Assembly: GCA_002238565.1 (NCBI GenBank)
Contig: MPMP01000036.1
Span: forward strand, 1 to 48,718
From: Albidovulum sp. bin36
GTDB lineage: Bacteria; Pseudomonadota; Alphaproteobacteria; Rhodobacterales; Rhodobacteraceae
Direction: 5' to 3'
Length of the DNA: 48,718 bases
In this document: positions 7,513-19,431 of the stretch, one piece after another
Layout: the number at the start of each line of letters is the position of its first letter
How positions within the stretch are numbered: position 1 is the first letter of the stretch
Program-made: the position numbers and the translations under genes
Notes under the pieces: model-generated
The model's input: the letters and a program-made list of their open reading frames with translations, nothing else
Databases searched by the model: none
Told to the model about the DNA's origin: nothing

Positions 7513-9228
7513 ATGCTCGGCTTGCCTGAGAGCGCACTAGCGGCGAACAAGGCCCGGTTCGGCTTTCTGAGGCGCTTTCGCCCCAGCAATCTGATATTGT
7601 TCGCCGCCGCGCCCTTCATCGCATACCTTTTCGCGACCAACCCGAACTACGGGCGCTCGCTGGTCGCCATTATCGGCGTCGAAAGCAACGCGGGACAGCT
7701 ATTTTACGGCTATTGCCTCCTGCTGGCCGCGAGCGCCACCGGCGCCGCCGCCGCATTCTTCTGGCGAAGGAGGCCATTCGCCAGGCCGGCTATGAATTTT
7801 TGGATTCCGTGGCTGTGGGCGGCGCACTTCGCTCTGGCTCTAGGCTTGGCCGCCGGCTTGCTGGATACGGGCCCGTTTATCGACTCGGTGGTCGCCAACA
7901 GCGTTGATCCGTACGAGTCGGATCTGGTGAAAAAAGCCGTATCTCCGCGAGAACTGACCGAGGAAGCGAGATTGCGCTTCGAAAGCGGATTCTTGCTTGC
8001 GGCGCGCATATACCTGGTTGCGGCGGCTGTCGCGCTAGGGCTTGCCTCGCTTCCCGGAATTGCGTTTTTCAGCGAAAAGCTGAAATCCTACCTGCTGCTT
8101 GCGCTTGCGGCCGTCAACGGCCTGTCGGCCTTCTATCTTATATTCGTTGCGTACGCCGGATTCGCGTCCGGGCTCTTCCTCACGCTACGGGCCACCGTAT
8201 TCGCATATATTGCAGCCGCCATACTAGGCTTGATCTGGGCCGGGCTGCAGGGATTGAAACTCGGCAAGTACACAATTCCGACGTTTTCCGCCTTGTCCGC
8301 CGCGCTGTTTTGCCTGTGCGTATTTTTCGCTTTCCAGCCGAAGGACACCTACGCTTTGATCGGCAGCTTCGATGGCCGGGTAGCCATAATCAAGGGAACG
8401 CCGCAGGGCATGGCCGACAAGATCCGATTCGGCGAATTCGAAGGCTCGGTGAGCGACGATGTGCGAATCCGAAGCGCGGTCGATGCTCAAAGCGCTCTGA
8501 AGTCCATGGCCGAGAACACGAGCGTTTCGGCGGCATTCATTCCGCTCGCCGACGTTCCGGAAGAGGCGGAGCCGGTTTGGCAAGCTACATTCCTGCCGGA
8601 CAAATACAAATACCCGTCGATCGCCACCGGAGTTTTCGCCGCGTTTCTCGCCTTGCTGGTTGTCGGCGCCATCATTCACCGGCTGCATCCGCTGGCCATC
8701 GCGACGGAATTCTTCATCGATACGATTCGCGGCATCCCGATGCTGGTCATCATACTATATATCGGCCTGCCGCTAAGCGGGGCCGTGAAGAGCGCTTCGG
8801 GAGGATTCATCGATTTTTCGAACTTGACAAGAGGCGTGATCGCGATCTCGATAGGCTACTCCGCTTTCATGGCCGAGATTTTTCGCGCCGGCATAAACGC
8901 CGTGCCGGTCGGGCAGATCGAAGCCGCGCGAAGCCTCGGGCTGAATCGCTGGCATGTCGCCAGGCACATTATTCTTCCGCAGGCTCTCAAGATCGTAATT
9001 CCGCCGCTCGGCAATGAATTCATCGCGATGCTTAAGGATACGTCGCTGCTTTCGATTCTATCGGTTCGCGATCTGACGCAGCGAATGCGGGAATTCCAGG
9101 CGGCCAGCTTCCTGCCGTTCGCGCCGTTCAACTCGGCGGCGATACTTTACGTGTTCCTGACGCTAGCGGCAGCCAGTCTTCTCAAAACGATTGAGCGAAG
9201 AAGCGACCGCAAGGGGCAGCGCAGTTGA
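7513..9228 (+). CDS. Extended amino-acid ABC transporter permease with internal insertion
   Basis: The C-terminal 210 residues are a normal HisM/GlnP-type permease, with the EAA loop EAARSLGLNRWHVARH that docks the ATPase. At 571 residues it is more than twice the usual size. About five extra membrane segments precede the core. The first core helix (GLFLTLRATVFAYIAAAILG) is separated from the rest (FIDTIRGIPMLVIILYIGLP) by a membrane segment, a roughly 75-residue soluble part and another membrane segment. The soluble part (FDGRVAIIKGTPQG, later SALKSMAE and SAAFIPLAD) resembles one lobe of an amino-acid binding protein. No Shine-Dalgarno is obvious before the ATG at 7513, so the start is uncertain. 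No ABC ATPase gene is adjacent. Confidence 0.88.
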   Translation: MLGLPESALAANKARFGFLRRFRPSNLILFAAAPFIAYLFATNPNYGRSLVAIIGVESNAGQLFYGYCLLLAASATGAAAAFFWRRRPFARPAMNFWIPWLWAAHFALALGLAAGLLDTGPFIDSVVANSVDPYESDLVKKAVSPRELTEEARLRFESGFLLAARIYLVAAAVALGLASLPGIAFFSEKLKSYLLLALAAVNGLSAFYLIFVAYAGFASGLFLTLRATVFAYIAAAILGLIWAGLQGLKLGKYTIPTFSALSAALFCLCVFFAFQPKDTYALIGSFDGRVAIIKGTPQGMADKIRFGEFEGSVSDDVRIRSAVDAQSALKSMAENTSVSAAFIPLADVPEEAEPVWQATFLPDKYKYPSIATGVFAAFLALLVVGAIIHRLHPLAIATEFFIDTIRGIPMLVIILYIGLPLSGAVKSASGGFIDFSNLTRGVIAISIGYSAFMAEIFRAGINAVPVGQIEAARSLGLNRWHVARHIILPQALKIVIPPLGNEFIAMLKDTSLLSILSVRDLTQRMREFQAASFLPFAPFNSAAILYVFLTLAAASLLKTIERRSDRKGQRS

Positions 9229-9232
9229 GAGC

Positions 9233-10612
9233 ATGCCGGAATCGGCCGATTTCATAGAACGGCGCGCGAAAGCCATCGAGGTGCCGGCCGGGTTTCTTGT
9301 CGGCGCCGCAAGCGCCGCCTATCAAATCGAGGGGGCCGTATCCGCCGACGGTCGCGGCGAATGCATATGGGACAGATTCGCAGCGGAAAGCGGGCGCATC
9401 GTCGACGGGAGCAACGCGCAGGTCGCTTGCGACCACTTCGCGAAATTCGAGGCGGACATCGATATCATGGCTTCGCTCGGCGTCAACGCCTACCGATTTT
9501 CGATATCGTGGTCCAGGATATTTCCGGAAGGCCGCGGCGCGATAAACCTGAAAGGCGTGGATTTCTACAGGCGGGTCGTGGACAAGTTGCTCGACAGCGG
9601 CATTGCGCCTTTCGCCACGCTATATCATTGGGATCTGCCGCAGGCGCTTCAGGAGCAGGGGAGCGGCTGGCTTGGCCGGGGCGTATCGGACGACTTCGCC
9701 GAGTTCGCCGGCGCCGCCGCAAGCCGACTTCAGGACGTAGCGCATTGGACGACGATCAACGAGCCGTGGACATTCTGCTGGTGGGGGTACGGTTTCGGCG
9801 ACGAGGCTCCCGGCATAGCGGGAGGGCCGAAATCCGCATTGACCGCCATTCATCATGCTCTACTTGCGCACGGCAAGGCCGTAGCCGCCGTTAGGGCCAG
9901 CAATCCACGCGCTGAAGTCGGCATCGCACTCGATATAAACAATGTTTCTCCCGCGAGCGGCAGCGAGGAGGATGTATCCGCGGCTTCGAGATTCGACGGC
10001 TGCCAGAACCGCTGGTTTCTTGATCCATTGTACAAGGCGAGCTACCCGGCCGACATTGTCGAGCTGTTCGGCCAGGACGCGCCCGACGTGCTCGAGGGAG
10101 ATATGGCGGCGATATCGGCCCCGATCGACTTTCTCGGCATCAACTTCTACCGACGATCAGTGATCGGCGCGGGCGAAGAATTCCCGCCGCTTGGAATCCG
10201 CCGCGCGCGTCCGCAAGGCCGGACCACGGAAATGGGCTGGGAGATTTGGCCGTCGTCGATACGCGATTTGCTTGTCCAGGTTAGCCGCGACTATCGACCC
10301 AAATCAATTTACGTTACCGAAAACGGAGCTGCATTCGACGACAGGATCTCGGCGGGCGGCCAAATTCTGGATTGGGACCGCGCCGACTACATAGTATCCC
10401 ACCTGGAGCAAGTGCTGGAAGCCCGGCGGCTGCATGCGCCCCTCAAGGGCTACTTCGCGTGGACGCTGCTCGACAACTTCGAATGGACCTTCGGCTATAG
10501 CCGGCGGTTTGGCCTGGTGCGCGTGGATTTCGACGGCGGCTTGGCTCGCACGGTCAAAAAGAGCGGCCAGATTCTCGGCGAAATCGCCATGCGGGCCGGT
10601 CGCAGGAATTAA
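9233..10612 (+). CDS. GH1 beta-glucosidase / beta-galactosidase
   Basis: A complete 459-residue glycoside hydrolase family 1 enzyme (TIM barrel, retaining). The acid/base is Glu177 in TTINEPW and the nucleophile is Glu363 in YVTENGA. Substrate-binding residues are visible: Gln31 in AAYQIEG, His132 and Trp133 in YHWDLP, and Glu417-Trp418 in NFEW. GH1 enzymes of this type take beta-glucosides and often beta-galactosides. No signal peptide is seen, so it acts in the cytosol on imported glycosides. The ATG at 9233 lies four bases after the permease stop; a TTG at 9191 would overlap the permease. It sits between the amino-acid importer and the kinase/phospho-lyase fusion, which suggests an amino-acid glycoside as substrate (inference). 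Confidence 0.93.
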   Translation: MPESADFIERRAKAIEVPAGFLVGAASAAYQIEGAVSADGRGECIWDRFAAESGRIVDGSNAQVACDHFAKFEADIDIMASLGVNAYRFSISWSRIFPEGRGAINLKGVDFYRRVVDKLLDSGIAPFATLYHWDLPQALQEQGSGWLGRGVSDDFAEFAGAAASRLQDVAHWTTINEPWTFCWWGYGFGDEAPGIAGGPKSALTAIHHALLAHGKAVAAVRASNPRAEVGIALDINNVSPASGSEEDVSAASRFDGCQNRWFLDPLYKASYPADIVELFGQDAPDVLEGDMAAISAPIDFLGINFYRRSVIGAGEEFPPLGIRRARPQGRTTEMGWEIWPSSIRDLLVQVSRDYRPKSIYVTENGAAFDDRISAGGQILDWDRADYIVSHLEQVLEARRLHAPLKGYFAWTLLDNFEWTFGYSRRFGLVRVDFDGGLARTVKKSGQILGEIAMRAGRRN

Positions 10613-10616
10613 AGCA

Positions 10617-13595
10617 ATGGTCGCTTACGAAAAGTCGCCGCCCAAGCTGGCCCTGGGCGAATTGCAGGAGATCGCGTCGAGGCATTTCGGAATTCGCGGA
10701 CCGATCTTCGCTCTCGACGGCTATCACGACCTCAATGCAAAAATTGAGGCGGATTCCGGCGCATATGTTCTGAAAGTAGCCAATTCCGGCGAAAGCGCAG
10801 ATGTTCTAGCTATGCAGAACGCCGTGCTAAGGCACTTGCACCGGGTGGCCCCGGATATCGGCGTTCCCAGAATCGTTGCGGCGAAAGACGGTTCCCACAT
10901 CGTAAACATACGTCGCGGCGGCGAAGAGTTCCTGGTCCGAGCCGTAACATTCTTGCCCGGGCCGCTATTGGCGGCGGTTCCTACAACGCCGGGGCTGGCA
11001 AAGAACTTCGGCGCATTCCTAGGAAGATTTTCCCGCGCAATGCAGGGATTCGGGCATTCCGCCGCCCACAGAAGCGATTTTCCCTGGAATCTTGATTCCG
11101 CGTTTAAATTGTCCGAATCCGTAGATGACGTCGAAGCCCGCGACATTAGGAAAATCTGTCGCGAGGCTCTGAAGCGCCATGAGCTGCTGATCAGCGGCAG
11201 GCTGCCGAATCTACGGGCGGCAACCCTTCATCAAGATGCGAACGACTACAACGTGGTGCTATCCGCGACGAACCGCGAACAAGTCGCGGGCTTGATCGAT
11301 TTCGGCGACGTGGTTTTCGGGCGGCAAATAAACGAGCTCGCAGTTGCCATGGCGTACGCCCTCATGGGCGCGACCGATTTCTGGGGCGTCGCCAGCGGCA
11401 TCGTCGCCGGCTACGCGAGCGAATTTCCGCTCGACGAGCCGGAACTCGAAGTTCTATTCGATCAAATGCGGATGCGCGCGGTGATGAGCGTTTGCATGTC
11501 GTCCAAGCACGCGAGGCGGTTTCCCGACAACAGCTATTTGCGAATTTCGCAAGAGCCCGCTTCGGCTCTCTTGAGGCGCCTGAGTTCAGTGGACGAAGGA
11601 TTGGCGGAGCTAGTTTTCAGGAACGCGGCCGGTTTCCTCCCGGTCGCGCAGCAGAGGGAGATTTGCCGCTGGCTGGACTCCGAAGACATCGATCCCGCCG
11701 GCTTCGCCGGGTTCGAACTCGGTTCGGCAAGACGATTCGTATTGAGAGCGGCTAGTCGCCCCGAATCGGAACATGCCTACGACTGGAGTGAAGTCAATCG
11801 GCTGAAGTCGGAATTCAATGCCGACATCGGATTCGGGCTGCCGCCGGATCCGGCGGATCGAATGCAGCGCGGAATCGGCCGGCTGGACATTTTTCTTCCC
11901 GGCGAAACCGCTGTCCGATCCATTTTTCCCGGCCGGATCGTTGAATTCTCCGATGGCGGGGAATCAAGCGGCGAGTTTGGCAGCATCGTCGTTCAGCATT
12001 CCGCTTGCGACGGAAAGGCGACGTTTTACTCCGGCTTCGAGTTCCTCGGCGGAAAGGGGCTCCGGGAATTCTCGAAAGGCGATCCGATCACAGCGGGCGA
12101 GATTATCGGAAAGGTGCCGGCGGCGCCGGGATCGGACTTGGGCATTTGCAGGATTCGTTGCGCTACCAGCAAATTCCAGGCAGCGGGAACGGGCTCCGGC
12201 AACCCGGTCATTCTAGATGCTCTGAACAAGACAAGCTTGGATCCGAGACTGATCCTGCGGACGGAACTCGGCAGTCCCTACGAACGCTCAGCATCCAACA
12301 AATCGCTTCTCGATCGACGCCGCCGCGTACTTGGGCCGTCGCTCAGCCTAGCGTACCGCGATAGTCTTCACATCGTGTCGGGAAATGGCGCGTATCTATT
12401 CGACCGGGAAGGACGACGCTATCTCGATTGCGTCAACAACATTGCCCATGTCGGGCATGGGCATCCGGGAGTTGCCGACGCGGTGGCCAAGCAAGCGAGA
12501 ACGCTCAATACCAATACAAGGTACTTAAGCAAGCTTCGATTGGATTATGCCGAGCGGCTAGCCGGAAAATTGCCGGAGCCCCTGTCCGTTATATATCTTA
12601 CCTGCACGGGTTCGGAAGCGAACGAACTAGCCTTGCGAATCGCCCGCGCGCATACCGGGCGCCTCGGCGTCGCGGTGCTGGACTGGGCCTATCACGGTAA
12701 TACGACTAGCCTCGTAGAAATCAGCCCGTACAAATTCAAGCGTTCCGGCGGATTCGCCAAGCCCGATCATGTGGAGATAGCCGAGCTGCCGGCCGGATTT
12801 CCGATCGAAAGCGAATCCGGCGAAGCGGTTTCGGGAGTCGAACGCGCCCGATCAGTCGGGGAATGCGTGCGGAGAATGAAGTCTCGGCTAGGGCAGGGGC
12901 CGGCGGCATTTTTTGCTGAATCCGTCGCAGGCGTGGCGGGCCAGATTTTTTATCCCGCAAAGTTTCTGAGAGGCGCATTCGACATCGTCCGCGAAGCCGG
13001 AGGGGTTTGCGTCGCGGACGAGGTTCAGTGCGGATTCGGACGCATGGGAGACTGCTTCTGGGGATTTCAATATCAGGATGCGGTTCCGGACATCGTGACC
13101 TTTGGAAAACCTGCCGCCAACGGCCACCCGCTAGCGGGCGTGGCAACGACCGCGGAACTCGCCGCGTCGTTTTCCAACGGCATGGAATACTTTAACTCGT
13201 TCGGCGGCAATCAAGTTTCCGCAGCGGCGGGCAAAGCGGTTTTGGACGCGCTAGACAATGAAGGACTCATGGAAAACGCCGATGCGGCGGGGCGGAGCCT
13301 AAAGGCGAAGCTTGTCGATCTAGGCGAGAAATTCGATCATGTCGGCGAAATTCGCGGCAAGGGGCTATTTCTCGGAATCGAACTCGTCGGCGACGGCGGG
13401 GGCTTGGCCGCCGCGGGCGCGACCGCTTCGTGGATTTCGAATGAATTGCGCGCGAATGGCGTGCTCGTGTCGACGGACGGCCCGAACGACAATGTTCTGA
13501 AAATAAAACCGCCGCTTTGCTTCGGCCGAAAGGAGGCCGATCTGCTGTGCGACGCGCTCGCCCGGGCACTTTCGAAAGCATCGGGACGCGCCTAG
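10617..13595 (+). CDS. Fusion: hydroxylysine-kinase-like APH domain + degenerate M23 domain + class III aminotransferase-fold phospho-lyase
   Basis: A 992-residue three-domain protein starting four bases after the GH1 stop. Residues 10-350 are an APH/choline-kinase-type phosphotransferase with the catalytic HQDANDYN (His205, Asp207, Asn212) and DFGD (Asp228). Residues 400-515 form an M23/lysostaphin-like beta barrel, but the zinc ligands are gone: Gly occupies the first His region (RGIGRLDIF) and GICRIR replaces the HxH motif. Residues 570-990 are a fold-type I PLP enzyme with [15 protein letters not shown] and Lys831 in [21 protein letters not shown] and [11 protein letters not shown] are near-identical to my recall of human ETNPPL/PHYKPL, which eliminate phosphate from phosphoethanolamine or 5-phosphohydroxylysine. 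The kinase domain matches the partner HYKK-type family. Substrate is therefore hydroxylysine or a similar amino alcohol, by inference. Confidence 0.88.
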   Translation: MVAYEKSPPKLALGELQEIASRHFGIRGPIFALDGYHDLNAKIEADSGAYVLKVANSGESADVLAMQNAVLRHLHRVAPDIGVPRIVAAKDGSHIVNIRRGGEEFLVRAVTFLPGPLLAAVPTTPGLAKNFGAFLGRFSRAMQGFGHSAAHRSDFPWNLDSAFKLSESVDDVEARDIRKICREALKRHELLISGRLPNLRAATLHQDANDYNVVLSATNREQVAGLIDFGDVVFGRQINELAVAMAYALMGATDFWGVASGIVAGYASEFPLDEPELEVLFDQMRMRAVMSVCMSSKHARRFPDNSYLRISQEPASALLRRLSSVDEGLAELVFRNAAGFLPVAQQREICRWLDSEDIDPAGFAGFELGSARRFVLRAASRPESEHAYDWSEVNRLKSEFNADIGFGLPPDPADRMQRGIGRLDIFLPGETAVRSIFPGRIVEFSDGGESSGEFGSIVVQHSACDGKATFYSGFEFLGGKGLREFSKGDPITAGEIIGKVPAAPGSDLGICRIRCATSKFQAAGTGSGNPVILDALNKTSLDPRLILRTELGSPYERSASNKSLLDRRRRVLGPSLSLAYRDSLHIVSGNGAYLFDREGRRYLDCVNNIAHVGHGHPGVADAVAKQARTLNTNTRYLSKLRLDYAERLAGKLPEPLSVIYLTCTGSEANELALRIARAHTGRLGVAVLDWAYHGNTTSLVEISPYKFKRSGGFAKPDHVEIAELPAGFPIESESGEAVSGVERARSVGECVRRMKSRLGQGPAAFFAESVAGVAGQIFYPAKFLRGAFDIVREAGGVCVADEVQCGFGRMGDCFWGFQYQDAVPDIVTFGKPAANGHPLAGVATTAELAASFSNGMEYFNSFGGNQVSAAAGKAVLDALDNEGLMENADAAGRSLKAKLVDLGEKFDHVGEIRGKGLFLGIELVGDGGGLAAAGATASWISNELRANGVLVSTDGPNDNVLKIKPPLCFGRKEADLLCDALARALSKASGRA

Positions 13596-13768
13596 GTCGA
13601 TGTCCCTGGCTTATTCGCCAACTCCCGAAGGCAACCGCCTATTCGAGGACAGCGAATCGCTTGCCGGCAATTAGCGAATGTCGGCAATCAATTCCGCTTC
13701 GCAACTTCCGGCTTTCTTGAAATTGTCCTATAGTCCGCGGCGGCAGGGGCCTAAACGCCGGGCGACGG

Positions 13769-14233
13769 CTAGAACGGGATGTTGTCGTCCATATCCGATT
13801 CGGCGGGAACATCGTCTATGTTCGATTTCTGGTAGCCGTCGCTTGTTTCGCCTCGCGGCTCTTGTTGCGAATAGGCTTGATCTTCCCGTCTGCCCAGCAT
13901 CTGCATGGCGCATCTAAACCGTCTTAGCACGACCTCGGTCGTATACCGTTCGGCCCCGGATTGATCTGTCCATTTCCGAGTTTCAAGCTGCCCCTCCAAA
14001 TAGACCTGGCTTCCCTTTCGGAGGTAGTTCTCGGCGATGCGAACCAGATTCTCGTCGAGAATCGAAACGCGATGCCATTCCGTGCGTTCGCGATTCTCGC
14101 CGGTTTCCCTGTCCCTCCACCTTTCGGAAGTCGCAACGGAAAAATTGCAGAACTTGTCTCCGCTCGGAAAACTGCGAATTTCCGGATCCCTGCCCAAATT
14201 TCCGACGATGATAACTTTGTTTACCGATCCCAT
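13769..14233 (-). CDS. ssb: Single-stranded DNA-binding protein
   Basis: A 154-residue SSB with an OB fold beginning [17 protein letters not shown], followed by [11 protein letters not shown] and TEWHRVSI, a disordered Gln/Ser-rich linker and the conserved acidic tip DDNIPF that recruits repair and replication partners. The ATG at 14233 is preceded by AAGGAGA; the in-frame ATG at 14314 would add residues unlike any SSB. It is divergent from uvrA, an arrangement also seen in enterobacteria, where the pair shares SOS control. No canonical alphaproteobacterial LexA box (GTTC-N7-GTTC) was found in the 396 bases between them. Confidence 0.97.
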   Translation of the reverse strand: MGSVNKVIIVGNLGRDPEIRSFPSGDKFCNFSVATSERWRDRETGENRERTEWHRVSILDENLVRIAENYLRKGSQVYLEGQLETRKWTDQSGAERYTTEVVLRRFRCAMQMLGRREDQAYSQQEPRGETSDGYQKSNIDDVPAESDMDDNIPF

Positions 14234-14629
14234 TCCGGTCTCCTTTGCAATTTTGAACCCCGTTTTCGAAATCGGATTCGCTGTGCTTGTAATGCTTCGC
14301 CGCGGTTCCGGCAATGAGAAATCGCCATCAAGCGGGAACCTCGTGCTGGCGTGGCGATGCCGACCTGCGGGAGGAATCGCCGCAGACTTGCGAATTGGCG
14401 CGAGTTCAAGCGTTCAGGCTTGCCGGTTTTAAACTTTTTTGTACTCGGCTAATTCCGAATTATCATTGAATGTCGACGCATTCTTTCGTAGCTTGGCGCC
14501 GAGCGATGCAATGCCGAATCCAAGTCGCAATTTTCGTACGGGCAGCCAAATTTACGGATTGAATCCTGCGCAGTCCAAGCGGCCGGCGAAATGTCGGATC
14601 GGCATCCAGCCGGGAAATTCGAGGAATCC
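14234..14629. other. ssb-uvrA divergent intergenic region
   Basis: Holds the promoters of both divergent DNA-metabolism genes. I saw a GTTC-N4-GTTC at about 14403-14414, which has the wrong spacing for an alphaproteobacterial LexA operator (N7). No small gene is convincing. Confidence 0.45.
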
Positions 14630-17485
<2,856 letters not shown>

Positions 17486-17522
17486 GCTTCACCCGAGAGT
17501 ATCGGCTGCGCCGTTCCCGAGA

Positions 17523-18389
17523 TTATCCGTTCTTTGCGAATTTCAGCAGAATCGCCGAGAAATCTCGTCCGGCGCCGCCTTCATTTTCTACGAACGACTC
17601 GTAAATCTTGCTGGCGAGGCGGCCCACCGGGGTGTCGGCTCCGGACGATTCGGCCGCTTGCTGAGCCAGCCGAAGATCCTTGAGCATTAGTTCGGCGGCG
17701 AATCCCGGCTCGTAGTCGCTGTCGGCCGGCGATTTCGGCCCAACGGACGGCGCCGGGCAGTATGCATTCATGCTCCAGCTGTAGCCGGATGATTTCGACA
17801 CGACTTCGAACATGCGCTCGCGGCTCAGTCCGAGCTTGTCGGCGAGGGCGAATGCCTCGCATGTTACGATCATCGTCGCGCCGAGAATCATGTTGTTGCA
17901 GATTTTCGCAGCCTGTCCCGATCCGGCGCCTCCGCAGTGCACGGCCTTGGAGCCCATGATACCGAAAAGCGGCGAAACTTCCGCAAAATCCTCTTTGGAG
18001 CCGCCGGCCATGAACGTCAGAGTCCCGGCGGCGGCGCCGGCGACGCCGCCCGAAACGGGAGCGTCCATGAATCGAGGGCCGGCGGCCTTGGCGGCTTCAT
18101 TCGCCTTCAAGGCGCTATCGATGTCCACCGTGGAGCAGTCGAGCAGCAGCGAGCCGGGAGGCATCGCGGGTATGATTTCGGATGCTACGGCCAGCAGCGC
18201 TTCGCCATCGGGAAGCATGGTCAGCACCACGTCGCGAGATGAAGCGGCCTCGGCGGCCGACGAAGCCGGCGCAACCGCTTCAGGGCAGGCGCGCGCGATA
18301 TCGAAGCCGGCGACTTCGATATTCGCGGCGGCCAGATTGCGAGCCATGGGCGCGCCCATATTGCCCAGTCCAATGAATCCAACTTTCAT
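17523..18389 (-). CDS. mmsB: 3-hydroxyisobutyrate dehydrogenase
   Basis: Oxidises 3-hydroxyisobutyrate to methylmalonate semialdehyde in valine degradation, NAD-dependent. The nucleotide fold starts GFIGLGNMGAPMA, with the family substrate motif DAPVSGG and catalytic Lys162 in GSGQAAKICNN. Length 288 residues is normal. Its ATG overlaps the TGA of the upstream hydrolase gene by four bases (ATGA), so it is the last, coupled gene of the operon mmsA - acyl-CoA dehydrogenase - hydrolase - mmsB. Confidence 0.95.
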   Translation of the reverse strand: MKVGFIGLGNMGAPMARNLAAANIEVAGFDIARACPEAVAPASSAAEAASSRDVVLTMLPDGEALLAVASEIIPAMPPGSLLLDCSTVDIDSALKANEAAKAAGPRFMDAPVSGGVAGAAAGTLTFMAGGSKEDFAEVSPLFGIMGSKAVHCGGAGSGQAAKICNNMILGATMIVTCEAFALADKLGLSRERMFEVVSKSSGYSWSMNAYCPAPSVGPKSPADSDYEPGFAAELMLKDLRLAQQAAESSGADTPVGRLASKIYESFVENEGGAGRDFSAILLKFAKNG

Positions 18390-19429
18390 CCCTTAGTCTC
18401 CAATGCGGCGAATGGATCGGCGGTCGGCGCGAGCATGCGCGCCACCTCGTCGCGCGGCACGTCTTCCGCGGCCCCGTGGCGCCAGTTCGGCTTCCCGTCC
18501 TTGTCAACTATCTTGGCCCGGATTCCTTCAATGAAATCGCCGTGTTCCGCGGCTCGCGACGTGACCCGGTATTCTAGCGACAAGGCTTCGCGTACCGAAG
18601 TCGAGGATCGCTGCCGTCGAACCAGCGACACGGCAACCGCTACCGACAGCGGAGAATTGCGCCGGATGGATTCCAGAATGTCGGCGCAGGCCTTCGTTCC
18701 GCGCTCTCCAAGGGAGCGGACAATCTCGTCGATTCGTTCGAGTTCGAATATGCTATCGACGCATGGGCGCAAGTCGGCGAGGCGGCCCGGCTCGGGGTCG
18801 GCGGAGAACCGGGAGATTCGACTGGCATCGCCCGTTGCGACAAGGTCGCGTTTCAATTCGGGCCAATGATCCCGCGGCACGAAAGCATCGGCGAAACCGA
18901 CGAGTATCGCGTCGGCCGCATTCATCCTGGCGGCCGTTGCCGCAAGGTATTCGCCGAGCCGCCCCGGCGCGCGCGCCAGAATAAGCGACCCTCCAACGTC
19001 CGGAACCAGGCCGATTCCGCACTCGGGCATGGCGATGCGGCTGTTTTCGCATACTATGCGATGCGTTCCATGGCAGCCGACGCCGACGCCGCCTCCCATC
19101 GTAAATCCTTGAAGAAAGCTTACCACTGGCCTCGGCCATTCGGATATTTTAGCGTTCATTCGGTATTCGTCCCGCCAGAACCGGCGGCCGTACTCGTAGT
19201 CTCCCGCAGCGGCGGTTCTGTACATCTCGGCGATATCGCCGCCCGCGCAGAACGCGCGCTCGCCTTCGCCGTCGATGATGACCAGGCGCAGGCCCGGAGC
19301 GTCCCGCCACTCGTCGAAGGCCTTTTCGATCTCGATGCACATGTCGTATGTCAGAGCGTTTAGAGCCTCGGGCCTGTTCAAGGTGATCCGACCCGCGAAT
19401 TTCTCGCGGCGAATGTGTATGTCTGTCAT
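18386..19429 (-). CDS. 3-hydroxyisobutyryl-CoA hydrolase (crotonase family)
   Basis: A 347-residue crotonase-superfamily protein of the 3-hydroxyisobutyryl-CoA hydrolase group, releasing free 3-hydroxyisobutyrate in valine degradation. Oxyanion-hole segments RAFCAGGDI and GFTMGGGVGVGCHG are present, then MPECGIGLVPDVGG with the Glu and Asp expected for this group. Length above 340 residues fits the hydrolase rather than the shorter hydratases. The ATG at 19429 lies two bases after the acyl-CoA dehydrogenase stop; the longer open frame to 19633 only runs backward into that gene. It overlaps mmsB by four bases. Confidence 0.93.
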   Translation of the reverse strand: MTDIHIRREKFAGRITLNRPEALNALTYDMCIEIEKAFDEWRDAPGLRLVIIDGEGERAFCAGGDIAEMYRTAAAGDYEYGRRFWRDEYRMNAKISEWPRPVVSFLQGFTMGGGVGVGCHGTHRIVCENSRIAMPECGIGLVPDVGGSLILARAPGRLGEYLAATAARMNAADAILVGFADAFVPRDHWPELKRDLVATGDASRISRFSADPEPGRLADLRPCVDSIFELERIDEIVRSLGERGTKACADILESIRRNSPLSVAVAVSLVRRQRSSTSVREALSLEYRVTSRAAEHGDFIEGIRAKIVDKDGKPNWRHGAAEDVPRDEVARMLAPTADPFAALETKG

Positions 19430-19431
19430 CG

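Noticed and set aside
10434..10616. N-terminal extension of the kinase/phospho-lyase fusion
   Set aside because: It lies inside the GH1 coding region in another frame; the ATG at 10617 is correctly placed after the GH1 stop.
11817..12180. Active M23 zinc peptidase within the fusion protein
   Set aside because: The zinc-binding His residues of both M23 motifs are replaced, so peptidase activity is not supported.
14403..14414. GTTC-N4-GTTC in the ssb/uvrA intergenic region as a LexA (SOS) box
   Set aside because: The alphaproteobacterial consensus is GTTC-N7-GTTC; the spacing of four does not fit and no other half-sites were found.
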